NCBI RefSeq assembly: GCF_019097595.1
Contig: NC_080716.1
Coordinates: 12,940,901-13,004,900, forward strand
From: Hemibagrus wyckioides
Taxonomy: Eukaryota; Chordata; Actinopteri; Siluriformes; Bagridae
Reading direction: 5' to 3'
Length of the DNA: 64,000 nucleotides
The translations under genes were made by a program, and so were the position numbers. Shown one piece after another: positions 28,101 to 44,600 of the stretch. The notes below the pieces were generated by a model, which was not told where the DNA came from, ran no database searches, and worked only from the letters and a program-made list of their open reading frames with translations. Numbering within the stretch: position 1 is the first letter of the stretch; each line of letters opens with the position of its first letter.

Positions 28101-30832
28101 CTGTTCCTTCCTTGGACCACTTTTGATAGATACTGACCACTGCAGACTGGGACCACCCCACAAGAGCTGCAGTTTTGGAGATGCTCTGATCCAGTCGTAT
28201 AGCCATCACAATTTGGCCCTTGTCAAACTCGCTCAAATCCTTATTTTGCCAATTTTTCCTGCTTCTAACACAAACTTTGAGGACAAAATATTCACTTGCT
28301 GCCTAATATATCCCACCCACTAACAGGTGCCATGATGAGGAGATAATCAGTGTTATTCATTTCACCTGTCACTGCTCATAATGTTATGCCTGATCAGTGT
28401 ACATTATATATCAGTGATAATCCATAAACTTTTGTAAAGAAATAATGCAGTGTGATAAGTTACATGGAATCAGCAAGTAGAACTATGCAATTAAAAAACA
28501 ACATAAAAAGTAACCTCTTAATATTAAAAATCATTTTCTGATTGAATTTTTTGTTCATCCAGGTGCAAAAGAGACTGAAAAACGAACCTGGGATTTGTTG
28601 TGTGGCCATTACAGACGATGCCAGCAGAATTGCCTTTGGCATTGCAGTGTCTAATAAGTATGTGGTAGCTAAAGTTTCTTATGGGGTTCATTTCCATTTA
28701 AACAGACTGCATAAGACATCTGCACATGCATTCACACCGTTTAGCACATGTCCTTATACATAATGACTTAGAAAAGTGTTTTGTAGTCTCTACCAAAACA
28801 TTTTCATGCTAGTTTACAGTTACATCATCAGCATAAGTGTGTTCAATGCCACAAATATAAATATTTAAAGATAAATATTTATCAACTGTACACTATACTT
28901 GCCAACACCAAGACCTGGTTTCCAGCTGATTTATGATACCTTGCATAAGTATTCTCCTCAGTATATACAGACCAGTTCCTGGAAGGCCCCAAAGTTAATT
29001 AGAGAACATACTAGACAAACAGTGAAAGTGTCTATTAGAGTTGGGGCCTTCTAGAGAATATTGAGATCACATGATCTAAATGTAGTAAATGTAGATAGAT
29101 GCTAGTCAACTAAATATGTGATGGCGACTAGTTGCACCAGAACTAATTTAGGAGTTTCACAGGAGTCGGGGTAAATACTTATACATACTTTACAATCAGA
29201 ATAACCCACCATTTCACTATGATGGGTTAAGTCCATTTCCAAGTTGTAATAACAACATGTGGAAATGTTAGAAGGTGAATGCACAGCTGTTATCTGCCTA
29301 CAGAGTCGTAGTGTAGGTTTGGTTTAAGTATTCAATTTCATTTGTTTCATAGATTAAAAGTGTGGGAGCCTTTTAGGAGAAAGCACAAGACCATCTTGGG
29401 ATATCGGAGCCTGAAGCTGAGTGTGTCCAGCAAGCTTTACATCACAAACGGAGGAACCAAAGCCATTTTGCTAGCAGGTAATATCAAGCACTAACCTGTG
29501 TTACAGTGGCCTTTGGAGCAGTCTCTAAGTGTTTTATCTCGAATAACACTACAAGCTTGCACATAAAATTGTCTTTGAAGTTTAACACAGATGTTTATCT
29601 ACCCTAGAATTATTTAAGAGCCATAAAGTTATTTATTTATTATTTAATAAAACATGGTTAATGTTAATATACTTTACCTTGGGATTTTATCTAAGGTTTT
29701 TAAAGTACCTTTTAACTTGCTACCATCTAATCAATAATTAAAAAAAATGCTGCTTTTATAATAGAAGGGTAACAAGACAAAGTATGGCTTAAACATTCCT
29801 TGTAGTTGTGATTAAACCAAAATGTGATTTCAGCCTCTATCACATTGTAGCCATTACAAACACAAAGATCTGTCAGGATTTACAGACACGGTATGATGTT
29901 ATGTAAGACATTTTCCATAAATTACTGCTAATAACGTGAAATGAAATTTTAAATTGTATTGCTGTAAAATCAAAAGACCTGGCCTGAAACCAGGAAACTT
30001 CCATTACTGCACTTAACAGAACATAATGTTATGTTCCATGCACTTGTTACATGGCCAATGGTTTGTGGACCCGCATCCCTTCATATTTGTTAAAGATCCC
30101 AGTTCAAAAGATCCCAGTTTCTGCTACAGCCTTCACTCTTTTGTTAGTGCTTTCCTGTAGATTTTGGAATGCAGCTGTAGAAAAATTTTCCCAGTCAGCC
30201 ACAAGAGCATTAGCGAGGTCAGGAAATGATACTGAAATGAGAAGGCGTGGCATGCAGTTAGTGTTTGTCTCAAATATGTTTAACTGTTTTGAGGCCTGAG
30301 CTCTGTGCAGGCCACTCAAGATCTTCTAGACCAACCTTGGCAAACCATGTCTTCATGGAGCTTGCTTTGTGCTGGAAATTGTACTGGTGGGGCATATTTC
30401 GGCCTCTTAATTCCATGTGACAGGAATTCTTCATATTACAGCATAGAGAGACAACCTTTACAATTGTAACTCCAACTCTGTGGTCACATATGGGTGTGAT
30501 GGTCAGGTCTTCACCTACTTTTGGCCATGTAGTTTATCTGTACTAAATAGATGACATCAGCAAACTGATTAACTTTCAGTCTTCTTACAGATGAGTTGAG
30601 TGTGTGGGACCTTGAAGCTGGGACAGTTTTGTCTGTCTTCACTCCTGACTCGAGAATTCAGTGTGTATCTGTTATGGGTGATGAGAGGTGCACTGTTCTC
30701 CTGGGTTTCAGTGACATTTCCACCCTTATCTGCATGACTCTTAGCAAACAGGGGGTCACCACAACAGATAAAATTGTGGGCCATGACCAACTGTTCGGGG
30801 AGTCCAGCAGCAGTGAGGAAGAGGAGGACTGA
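12859..30832 (+). CDS. NACHT and WD-repeat protein, NWD1/NWD2-like (30 exons, ~1,940 aa)
   Basis: Predicted STAND ATPase scaffold. Exons: 12859-12894, 13100-13159, 13718-13798, 13906-14013, 14088-14418, 15073-15272, 15395-15786, 16849-17003, 17093-17301, 17599-17738, 17816-17926, 18044-18208, 18316-18439, 19357-19611, 19763-20634, 20748-20887, 20977-21105, 21828-22171, 22286-22419, 23222-23350, 23613-23860, 24226-24391, 24789-24990, 25298-25428, 26550-26686, 27016-27170, 27315-27521, 28563-28657, 29353-29477, 30591-30832. They sum to 5,823 nt and all phases agree. An NWD-type N-domain spans about residues 195-400 ([50 protein letters not shown]). The Walker A motif GEPGLGKST is at about 640-648 and Walker [10 protein letters not shown] at about 745-753. 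WD-type blades run from about 1170 to the end ([34 protein letters not shown]). The tail is acidic (SSSSEEEED). The first four exons are least certain; a start at ATG 14172 ([10 protein letters not shown]) is the alternative. NWD1 and NWD2 are nearest, but I cannot say which is the orthologue. Confidence 0.87.
13166..13255. repeat. (TTTC)n(TC)n microsatellite
   Basis: About 90 bp of pure pyrimidine on +, directly after the donor of exon 2 (13159) of the NACHT-WD gene. Pyrimidine mirror-type sequence of this length can form triplex DNA. Confidence 0.95.
13303..13404. repeat. Perfect 30-bp inverted repeat (cruciform-prone)
   Basis: Left arm 13303-13332 and right arm 13375-13404 are exact reverse complements over 30 bp (core ATGATCTTAATGATCTTATT), separated by about 42 bp of AT-rich spacer. 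Intronic in the NACHT-WD gene, just after a long pyrimidine tract. Confidence 0.9.
16195..16500 (+). mobile_element. Old, diverged Tc1-type transposase fragment (catalytic half)
   Basis: Resembles family B at low identity: a CTTTACTGGAACTAAGAGGCC block, then CCTGCACAGAGCCCTCACCTCAACCCCACTGAA, the DNA that normally encodes the PAQSPDLNPIEHLW motif. Many frameshifts. Located in intron 7 of the NACHT-WD gene. Confidence 0.6.
19654..19753. repeat. (TTA)n / (TTG)n / (TTTC)n compound microsatellite
   Basis: Compound repeat filling most of the short intron between exons 14 and 15 of the NACHT-WD gene. The TTTC part ends about 10 bp before the acceptor AG at 19761-19762, so it supplies the polypyrimidine tract for that splice site. 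Confidence 0.93.
24418..24640 (+). repeat. Dispersed teleost repeat (LINE/SINE tail type)
   Basis: The text from the ATTCTATACACCATGGGG region through CAGGATGCCAATCC, CAGACAATTTAGAGATGCCA and GGGGAGAGCATGCACA is the familiar fish repeat found downstream of many genes. Related pieces occur at about 42480-42610, 43880-44040 and 60190-60400 in this window. Confidence 0.6.
25098..25211. repeat. (TATC)n microsatellite with TGTC interruptions
   Basis: About 28 tetranucleotide units in intron 23 of the NACHT-WD gene. It gives spurious open frames rich in IYLS. Confidence 0.95.
25580..26470 (+). mobile_element. Degraded Tc1-type element (separate lineage)
   Basis: Around 25900-26160 the text (ATGAAGGCCATCATCCACAAG ... 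GACCGCAAAAACAAGAAGATC ... AACAACCAAAGGCAC) is typical of the N-terminal to middle part of fish Tc1 transposases, broken by frameshifts. The right boundary near AGGGGTGTGTAGATTTTTT resembles a Tc1 terminal repeat. Lies in intron 24 of the NACHT-WD gene. Confidence 0.6.
27853..28401 (-). mobile_element. Tc1-like family A element with readable HTH half
   Basis: Both termini are present (TACACTAACCAGGCATAAC ... GTTATGCCTGATCAGTGTA). On - it reads [17 protein letters not shown] and [19 protein letters not shown] followed by [15 protein letters not shown] and broken sequence. Catalytic half absent. In intron 27 of the NACHT-WD gene. Confidence 0.88.
30047..30537. mobile_element. Tc1/mariner-type MITE (family F), both termini
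   Basis: Left end ACATGGCCAATGGTTTGTGGA and right end near ACTTTTGGCCATGTAG are approximate inverted repeats. The interior matches the remnant at 8217-8480 and includes CCATGTCTTCATGGAGCTTG, a sequence shared with Tc1 family B. Non-coding. Ends about 50 bp before exon 30 of the NACHT-WD gene. Confidence 0.6.
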
Positions 30833-32160
30833 GAGACACATACACTATATGGCTGATTCATGAAGCTTGAGGAAGTAACGCTGAGCAATGGAAGAAAGAA
30901 TACTCGTCAGCAATGGGATCTGTCATCTTTTGTTCCTTTATGAGTCACAAGGCCCTGAGGTTATAACAAAACTACAGATCTCAGCTATATAGAGTGGCTG
31001 TATTGTAGTACTGTGCTCAGATTTATTGTGAGTTATTTTGAATTCAAAATGTCTTTGGATTGTGGAAAAAGACAACTTATTTTACATAAGATGTATTTAG
31101 TAGATTTTAGTTTGGTGTTAAGACATTTGGGTATAAGTTTCATAGTCATGCTTACATGATCGTGTCACCTGATTTGTGTTTTTGGTTCTGGTGGCTATTA
31201 CTATGCACATTTTGCGACTAGGCTTTCCTGTTTCTTGTCACATGAACATCATGAAAGAGAGTCGTCACTAGAACAACTTCCTCCTGTCTGTTTCAGCTTT
31301 ACCACAATACAAATCAATTCCTATACATTCTGTTGTTGTTTTGTTTTTGTTTTTCAAGTATAATTAGTATTAAATGTATATATATGTCATGCATGGTATA
31401 TTTGCTTTACTTTAGTATGCTTTATATTACTTTAGTGTGCTTTATGCTTCACAATATGAAGATCAGTAGCCTATAATGACTTTATTTGAGATTTAAATGG
31501 CAAATTTCTGACACAATAGATGAAAATTATAAACTTGTTTTTAAAGGACATTTGAAATAAATCACAAAAGTATTCATATTTTAGTTACTCTGAGGGCTCT
31601 ATAATCAACAACTAAAACAAGTGAGACAAATTAACTAGAAGCCAAGAGCTAGCTTTATCAAATTAGACCAAATCCTACTGACAGTAATGTTATAAATTTG
31701 TCTAATGGAAGCAATGGAAAAAAGGGCTGTTGTGCAACCAAATCATCGAGATCTGCTCTTTCCACCACCAGCTTACACTACAAACAAGAAAAAAAAGAGT
31801 GTGTGTGTGTGTGTGTAAAATTATTTTTTTACACTCTGATTTAACATGTACCTTAGCTATTCTGTTGTACTTTAGCCAGACCTGTCTGTTATCTTTAGCT
31901 ATGTTAGGTATTTGTGAAGCTAGCTCCCCCCAAAAAAAATCTGAAAATCAATCAGAAGGCAATGCTAAGTAGAAGATTTTCTTTACAGTAAAGTAAAATT
32001 CTTTCTTCACATATACCAGCTTGTCAGGAAGTTGGGGTCAGACCCCAGGGCCAGGACAAAGGGTATGATCAATTATAATAATCATGAATCAATAATCATT
32101 TATTTCACTAAACTATAAAACTATGTTATATTGTTAAGTTGTCTTTATTTGAAACCTATA
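30833..32160. other. 3' UTR of the NACHT-WD gene and intergenic DNA
   Basis: AT-rich stretch after the TGA at 30830. AATAAA at 31556-31561 is the best polyadenylation candidate. A (GT)n tract lies at 31799-31818 and a partial SINE tail at about 31995-32065. No gene is seen. Confidence 0.55.
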
Positions 32161-32171
32161 CATTACTACAC

Positions 32172-32347
32172 AGTGAAATTCTTTCTTCGCATATCCCATC
32201 CTTGGAGGGTTGGGGTCAGAGTGCAGGGTCAGCCATAATATGGCGCCCCTGGAGCAGAGTGGGTTGTGGGCCTTGCTCAAGGGCCCAATGGTGGCAGCTC
32301 GGCAGTGCTGGGAACCCCGATTTTTCAGTCAGCTACCACCGCCCCCA
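32172..32347 (-). mobile_element. tRNA-derived SINE (minus orientation, incomplete head)
   Basis: Reverse complement of the same family as the SINE at 63783-64000: the tail AATTCTTTCTTCGCATATCCC comes first, then GCGCCCCTGGAGCAGAG and GGCCTTGCTCAAGGGCCCAA. The tRNA-like head is shortened at the right edge. Confidence 0.75.
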
Positions 32348-32349
32348 CG

Positions 32350-33076
32350 GTATATATTATCATACATACACACACAAATCTCAGTAAATAGCTTTGATTT
32401 TTGCATAGGGTACTATATTTGTAGGGAACACTTTTGCCTTCAGTGGAGGAAAGGATTAAAGTGGGAAGTTTTCATGAACAGCTAAGGTTGCTTACAGCAG
32501 CTTTAAGAACATGGTTCAGTTATTTCAAACCCATGTGATGTTTTCGCCTCAGTTTGGCGTGTTTGGGCAGGTCCAAACAGGTCAGGAAAAACTCAGATGT
32601 GGACCAGATTAACTGTATAGAGACACGAGGTGTAGATTTAACAAACAGGCATAAATAACACATACAGTAGTAGTTTTAATGGTTTGTCTTAATTTGAACC
32701 AAGACTCTAATGAAGGTTAAGTCAGCCAAATGAGTAAATGTAATTTCTAAAACAAAGTCATTAAAATGTATGTCATGGGTCTAAGTACTGATCTTGTAGA
32801 TGAACTAGCGACTTTCATTTTCCACAGAATGGTTTGGAGGACAGTAAGTTTGTCATCGCGCCACAACGCCGTGGGTTGAACTCGGCTTGTGCAATTCCGG
32901 GGAGATAACGTGATCTTACTTCCTTACTTCTTCTAGTTTCGTTTCTGACGGTTTAGCAGAGGACACAAGAGGTTCGACTACTGCATCGACATTTTTTTTT
33001 CTCTCTGCTCTGTGAAATAAAACTAGGAGTTGCGGGACACACAGTAGCACTTTACTGAAGAAACTCAAGTGTAAAA
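32350..33076. promoter_or_regulatory. Upstream region of the CD68-like gene
   Basis: Intergenic sequence leading to the ATG at 33077. Purine-rich GAGGAAGT-like ETS cores, such as the complement of ACTTCCTTACTTCTTC near 32918-32935, are suggestive of myeloid control but cannot be proved by eye. No gene seen. Confidence 0.3.
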
Positions 33077-37680
<4,604 letters not shown>

Positions 37681-39239
37681 TCCATAAAAAGGCATCCTAA
37701 TATCACTAATATCATCATGTGCAAGATAAATCTAGCTTGATACACAGGTGATTTTATGAAGCACACCTTTCATTTGGGGTTGTATTGTCGAGGTTTGCTC
37801 CATAAAAAAGTCATGACAGAATTTCTCAGATTAGAAATATATATTATAAATCCAATTTAAAAAATACAACAAAGATTCGTTTCGTTTTCCACTCTGCGAT
37901 CACAGCATTATTTTGTCAGTCGTGGAATGTGAGTGCAAACTGTCTGTGCTTTCTTCGCTGTGCTCAAGTGTCTTAAATCAGATCAATGTCGAGCTGTTTG
38001 GTCAAAATGCCACTCTATTAAAATATTTTAGACTTTAATCCCCAAAATTTACAACAGTGTTTTAGATTAAATCTTTCCCCTTGCCCTAATTAAATTCATT
38101 CTAGTTTAATGGCTCACTCTATGAGGTTTGGACATTCAAGTAACCTCATTAACTAGAAGAATTTTCAATGAGTAGTCTAATTTATTTAGAAAAACTCCAA
38201 GTTTTACTTTCCGCCATTTTTAAATGACTTCTCTCTTCTGACAGGTCTCTGAACCATTTTAACTGAATTTAAGGATATAAGGGAAGATTTTTGTTTGTTT
38301 GTATATTGCAAAAAATGTTTGCTGTTTTGATCAAGAGCATTTTGAGAATAATGATTAGGCATTTATGATATAATAAAATTAATTTAAAAAATTAGGTTGG
38401 ACAGAGAGGTTTTGAAAATATTGGCGCAAAACTGACAGGACCTTATTTTTTAAAATATTAAATATAGATAGACAATGATTTCTAGTTCTTTTTATTACAT
38501 TCAAAATTAGCTTGAGATATTGTGCTAGTATGAATTGTATGAATGATTGTCCTGTTGAAATTTTCCTCAGTGTTTGCATCTGTGTTTTATGTAAGGCTAC
38601 AGCTTAATATGTATAAAAGAGAATATTTCCTAAACTCTGTGTAGGTGTGATTGTTTTGAAAGAACTGATCCGCATAGCCTTTGTAAATAGCCTTAATATT
38701 GTCCTTTGACCTAATATGATTTTTTATTAAAATTCCAATTATAAAATTTTACAAAAGAATTACACCACAGAAAGCTATTAGAGTATGCTAATCAATTTCC
38801 TCACAATACCTGGTACCTTTTTTCAAATCTTCCATCATAAGTGTTTCGCAATTACCATTGCCCTTATACCCCATCAGTGATAGACACTTTACTAAATTTA
38901 CATTTATGGCATTTGGCATAAACCAACTGCAAAACCAGATAATGCAAAAAAAAAAAAAGAAAACATAGGTGCCCTTACATTATTCATTTACAAGATGTGT
39001 TTTACACAACCCAAACATCTGACACTGTGGCAGCCCTGGGGTCTGATTTTAAAACCTTAAAGCCAAATCAATTAATTTTGTTCCATATATTCAAGTAGCA
39101 ATTTAGAGCAAAATAATTAGGTCTGAACCCTGAAGCTGTGCTTCTTGGGAAAAACTGCTACAAAAAATGAATAATGATACAATCCAAAACAATTCCCTAT
39201 GCTACATTTTTCTACATATACACACCTGGAAAGTACAAT
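37681..39239. other. 3' UTR of the CD68-like gene and gene-free AT-rich DNA
   Basis: Follows the TGA at 37678-37680. AATAAA at 38372-38377 is a candidate polyadenylation signal. A SINE/LINE-type tail fragment (ATTTATGGCATTTGGCATAAAC) lies near 38900. Nothing else is recognised. Confidence 0.5.
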
Positions 39240-39670
39240 GAAATCTCAAAACTATCAAGGCATTCTGGAGTGAAATGTGCTGCCCAGTGTCAGAAAGCTT
39301 TGTCTCAGATGCAGGTCATGGGTCCTCCAACAGGATAATTACCCAAAACACACAGCTAAAAACACCCAAGAATGGTTAATAACAAAACATTGGACTATTC
39401 TGAAGTGGCCTTCTGTGAGCACTGATCTAAATCCTACTGAACATCTGTGGAAAGAGCTGAGACAGCTAGAGCAGTTTGCTCACGAGGAGTGGGCCAAAAT
39501 ACCTGTGGACAGTTGTAGAAGTCTCATTAAGAGTTACAGATATCACTTAATTGCAGTGATTGCCTCAAAAGATTGTGCAAATAAATATAAAGTTAAGGGT
39601 ACCATCATTTTTGTCCAGGCCAGTTTCATTAGTTTTTTTTTTTTTAATGCTTCTGTTGAACCACAATTCA
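39240..39670 (+). mobile_element. Tc1 transposase remnant (catalytic C-terminal part)
   Basis: A stretch from 39277 reads VLQQDNYPKHTAKNTQEWL, TKHWTILKWPSVSTDLNPTE and HLWKELRQLEQFAHEEWAKI, the D and E catalytic region of a Tc1 transposase from a lineage different from families A and B. The N-terminal part and both terminal repeats are not seen, and a frameshift breaks the frame at RQLEQF. Confidence 0.85.
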
Positions 39671-39799
39671 AAAGCAATGTCTAGTTTTCATTACTCAACT
39701 GTCAGTAATTTTTTTATTTATTATTATTTTTGTCAGTTTTTTCTTTATACACCTTTCAAGTTAACATGTCTTCTCGATACATTTTCCTCTATTCAACCT

Positions 39800-40356
39800 T
39801 TTCCTCTACACAACAGTCTTCTCTAAACAATATTTAAAAATGTAATATAATACATTTTTTTTCCTACACACAGGTGTCTTCACTATACAACATTCATTTT
39901 CTAATAATACTCTAATAATACAACTGTGCTCCTGACTGCTACTATGTGTCACTGATGTTATGTTTCACTGAACAAGATGAGATGAAGAGTGTTTTCCATG
40001 CTGCCCTCAACATGGAGTGAAACAGGAACACTAGCATTTCTGGAAAGTTTCTGGGAAAAAACCCTATCAGGCTCAAAAGTACCTGGAAGCAGAACAAAAA
40101 GCCTTACACGTTTATTGCAATTATTGCTCATCATTTTTTGACTAGATTGTTTCTTTGCAAAACAGATTTATTTTGAGTGCCATAGGTTTCTCTTGCTCTC
40201 TGACAGATGAAGGCCTGCTTGGGGATGCAGGTTGTGGTATGTATGTTTTTAGTGTTCTGCTTTCTCATCAGTTCAGCTCTAATGGTAGAATAATGTGTTC
40301 CTCACTACTGCTGCGACAACTACCACAATGGCACATCACAAAAGCGTGTGAAGGAC
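39800..40356 (+). pseudogene. Dead MS4A-like gene copy (5' region, exon 2 and exon 5 relics)
   Basis: Upstream sequence near 39810 (CTACACAACAGTCTTCTCTAAAC) matches the 5' region of the intact copy at 41531-41560. A relic of exon 2 at about 39975-40110 has lost its frame: the DNA for the NPYQTQKYLEAEPKAL block survives (CCCTATCAGGCTCAAAAGTACCTGG) but is shifted. A relic of exon 5 at about 40207-40352 reads MKACLGMQVVVCMFLVFCFL and then stops at TAA 40291-40293. Exons 3, 4, 6 and 7 are absent. A Tc1 family B element follows directly. This is a third member of the local cluster, now non-functional. Confidence 0.82.
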
Positions 40357-40391
40357 TGCAGGCAAACCAGCTTTTATAGCCTGTGTCTCAT

Positions 40392-40838
40392 TGAATTCAG
40401 GTGGTGTTTTTCAGGGGTTGGGCTTGGCCCCTTAGTTCAGGTGAAAGGAACTCTTAATGCTTCAGCATACCAAGACATTTTGAACAATTTCATGCTCCCA
40501 GCTTTGTGGGAACAGTTTGGGGATGACCCCTTCCTGTTCCAACATGACTGTACACCAGTGCACAAAGCAAGGTAAAGCAAGGAACTTGACTGGCTAGTCC
40601 TGACCTCAACCCCACAGAACACCATTGGGATGAATCAGAGTTAAGACTGCAAGCCAGGCCTTCTCGTCCAACATTAGTCACAAATGCGCTTCTAGAAGAA
40701 TGGTCAAAAATTCCCAATGACACACCTAAACCTTGTGGAAAGCCTTACCAAAAGAGTTAAAGCTGTTATAGCTGCAAAGGGCGGGCCAACTATATATTAC
40801 ATGTTTAAGTAAATGTACTATTTGCCAATATAGTGTAT
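40392..40838 (+). mobile_element. Tc1-like family B copy (catalytic half)
   Basis: Reads [40 protein letters not shown] and [10 protein letters not shown], then after a deletion the DNA for DWLVLTSTPQNTIG in the wrong frame (normally DWPAQSPDLNPIEHLW). The right terminus TTTGCCAATATAGTGTA is kept; the left terminus has merged into the MS4A pseudogene. Confidence 0.85.
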
Positions 40839-41031
40839 GTATACTTTGGAAAAAGATTCAACCGACATTTGATAAAGTATATCAATTAGGAAACTTAACT
40901 GATGACTGAAATCTATAGCTACAACCAAGTAAATGTGCATCAGCAACTTTTTGAGCATTTTATATCTACAGATTATAGTTTATATATTTTGCTTGTATAT
41001 TGTACGTATAAAACTGTCTGAATGAGTTTTT

Positions 41032-41045
41032 CCCAGCAGATGGCG
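41032..41045 (+). promoter_or_regulatory. CTCF-like motif upstream of MS4A-like copy 1
   Basis: CCCAGCAGATGGCG resembles the CTCF core (CCASYAGRKGGCR). The same motif sits at 46223-46235 upstream of copy 2, in matching flanking sequence. Binding is inferred only. Confidence 0.35.
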
Positions 41046-41619
41046 TTGTAAGGTCTAGTTTATATTTTTTGTTTCTAAAGTTAAAAAAGTTGAACTTTTT
41101 AAGTTAAAAATCACGAACCACTTTGTATTATAAAATAACTTAAATCCTGCACATAGTCCAATCATGTTCTTTATATGAATTGGTCCTTCTTTCTTTTGTA
41201 CTTGCTATTCATATATAACTTTTATAACTGGATTTTTTTTTCCAGTTTGCTGAATTTACCTAAAAATATCTAGTAGCTGAATAATTGGAATTGCATATGA
41301 AAGATGTTTTTACATAAACACAAATTCCCCGAATCCATGGGATTTAACCTTAAACCCTTCCAGTAACGCACAATTGCGTCTAGTTCACTGTATTTACATA
41401 GAACCATATAGCAACGGAGCTGTGTTAAAGCCTTACAGCTGTGCTCTCACGCCAGATGTTTTTGGGGGTCAGATTTCTCGGCGCGGGGCGGAACTGAGTA
41501 ACAGCGAATCCAACAACAAGCAGAGCCCCGCCGGACACACAACAGTCTTCTCCATACAACATTTAATCTCTTTGCAAGAGTCTTATCTATACACTTAATT
41601 TACTACAGGATAAGCAAAT

Positions 41620-44600
41620 ATGGCGGGTAAGTTCACTGACTTCCAGGCAGCACTTCTTTGTTATTTAAAGCTATAGTGTAACTGGGTCTGTCGGATCTGG
41701 ACTGTTAAGCGACAGACACTCATTGTGTAAAAGCCATTTTGTAATCAGTTACACAGTTGCTGGGATTTGCAGAGTTGCATTAACATTGGACATTGGTCAG
41801 TAATGGGGGTCTGAGCTTTTAAAGAGAAACAGCGTTGTTCAGAGTATTTTAGTGTGAAGTCAGTTTCTATAAATTGATGCACATTGCTCCGAAACACTGT
41901 TTGTCTATCGATTGCGAAAGTTTGCTCCCGCCGCAAAATCCCCCAAACATGTCCTTCAACAAGACAACTATCTGAAAGGCAAATGCAACAGGAAATAGAT
42001 CTGTAATTAGGGGTTGTTCTGACACAAGACAGATCCCCTTATCCAGAGAGACAGAAAAGTCATTTGGTTTACATAACTGCGCAGTTGAGGGTTATCCTTT
42101 CCCAGCAGTGGGATTGGTGGGGTTTCAACTAACAATGTAACAAATAGGAGCTCTTTGGATTATTATCTAACTATAAAATGCATGATACCAGAGTGTCTGT
42201 TGAGAAGAATGCATGGTCATGGGAAGTGGTAGCTTAGTGGTTAAGGTGTTGGACTACAGATCAGAAGATTGTAAGCTCAAATGGCAGTTTACCAAGCTGC
42301 CACCTCAAGAGCAAGGCCCTTAACCCTCAATTGCTCAGTTATATAAAATGAGATACATTGCAAGTCACTCTGGATAAGGGTGTCTGTCAAATGTAACAGA
42401 TCTTTTCATCTAATGTTAACACTTAATCAGGGGTAGGGTTGACAATTGTTAGGGCACAAATGTTTGAATTCACTACAAGTGAAGGATAACAGTCCACTGC
42501 AGGGCAGCATACAAACACACATTCACACCTAGGAGCAATTCATAATAGTCAGGCTACTGGTATGTTTTGGGAGATTTTTGGGAGAAAGCCAGAGGAAGCC
42601 CATACAAACACACAGTGCAGTACTTTCAGTAACCCCAGCTCTGAACTGAAGGGGGGCCCCTTGGGGACACTTTCAACCCCATAACTTTGGTTACAGAATA
42701 ATTACAGAATATATGTAAATGTGAATAATGGTTGCTTTTACCTCAACAGTTTACCTCAGAAGTACTGTTTCTAGCAATATGTCTACCTGAACACTGTACT
42801 GCTGATGTCTACTTATTGTCACTTATCTTTCACAGATGAAAGTGAGATGGAGGGAATTGCCGCCAGGGCCCTCAACACAGGGAGTGAAACAGGCGCATTA
42901 GTGGAGGTCATGTTTGAGAAAAACCCCTATCAGACCCAGAAGTACCTGGAGGCAGAACCAAAAGCCTTAGGGGTGTGTGGGTAAAATCAAACATGGAGAC
43001 TTTAGACCCATAAATATTGCTCACCACTTGCTGAAACAGCTGTTTCTGTGACTCTGTTTTTCTCAGGTAACACAGATTATGTTGGCTCTCTTTTACTTGA
43101 GTGCAGTATATTTGAATTGGGAGTCCAATTATGGCCAAACTGCAGTCATCATCAGCGCTAGCCTTTCTCCAGCTGTAAGCATTAAATCAATTACACTTTT
43201 CACATTTTAATTCTTATACTGTGTTTGATAGCATGCGTTTGTTTTTCGTACTGCAGAGCATAATAGCTGGTAGTGTGGCAATAGCAGCACAGAATCTTAA
43301 CCTTACTACAGTAAGAAAAAAGCCTACATATTCAGCAGGCATACACATTTACATATTACAATATCTTTACAATATACAGTTATTTCATATAATTAATTCT
43401 TCTCTTGCTCTCTGACAGCTGAAGGCCTGCTTGGGGATGCAGGTTGTGGCCTGTGTGTTTTCAGTGTTGTGCTTTTTCATCAGTTCGAGTCTAATGGTAG
43501 AACATTCCTTCCATCACTACTGCTGGCACTACGTTGACAATAGCACATTAGAAAAAAAGATGTGTGAAAGACTGTGGGTAAGACAGCTTTTGCAGTCCAG
43601 GTCTATACATATCCTGTATATTCTGTATAACCATTGTGTGCTGTTGTAGTTTTTTTTTCTTTTTTAAAGATTGCTTAGTGATGTACTGATGTAATTTATA
43701 CATACATTTTTTTGAGGAACAGAATCACAAACAAAAAAGAAAGAAAAAAGTAAAAAACCTGTGTAGATTGATGAAGATTTATGATTTTATACAAGTCTGA
43801 ATGATTTCTTTTACTCATCTACATTAAATGCTGTATCCTAGTCATGGTTGATCTGAAAACAATGAGTAGGCAATACACCTTGTATGGGATGCCATGCCAT
43901 TGCAGGGCACTGTGCAGACACACCTAGGGGAAAATTAGTGTAGTTCTGGAGGAAATTCACACAGAATTAGGAAGAACATGCAAAACCTACACAGACAGTA
44001 TCCCAATCTGTGAGGCTGGAGCTGGAAGGCATGCCATGCAATTGTGTTGCCTCAAGTGAATTTTTTTTTACCAACCCATCATAATGAATTGTTTAGCCCT
44101 TTCTCCAGTACACAGTTGTTTCATAGTGCTGGTAGAATTGTTTATGAACAAGCACCTCACGGGGTATCTCAGAGTGGGTTTGATATCATCATTTACTTTA
44201 AACATTTGTGTGCAATGTTTTTTAACTGTTCTATGAATATATTGCCCCTAATTGGCTAGGTAAAAACAGAAATATGCATGAAAACCTACGTGTGTCTACT
44301 TTCATATGAGCCATTAACCACCACTGTGGAGTGTGACATGACAAACTCTGGTAAAAACAATGTTTGTTTAATGGACAAATTATTTCTGTGCACAAATGAA
44401 GTCCTTGAATATGGTTCTGATATCATAACACCAAATACTTTAGTTTGTTTCTAAATCTTGTTAAGAAAAATGTAAATATTCATGAGACGTCTTCACATAG
44501 TCTATCCGATTCACAGGACTACACATTTACACCCGATTCATATGCAATCTCATAAAGCAAAGAATGATTACTAGAAGTTATTATTTATGATGAAGATGAA

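Noticed and set aside
42215..42400. Possible extra exon in intron 1 of MS4A-like copy 1
   Set aside because: The stretch is a tRNA-derived SINE and is absent from the paralogous intron.
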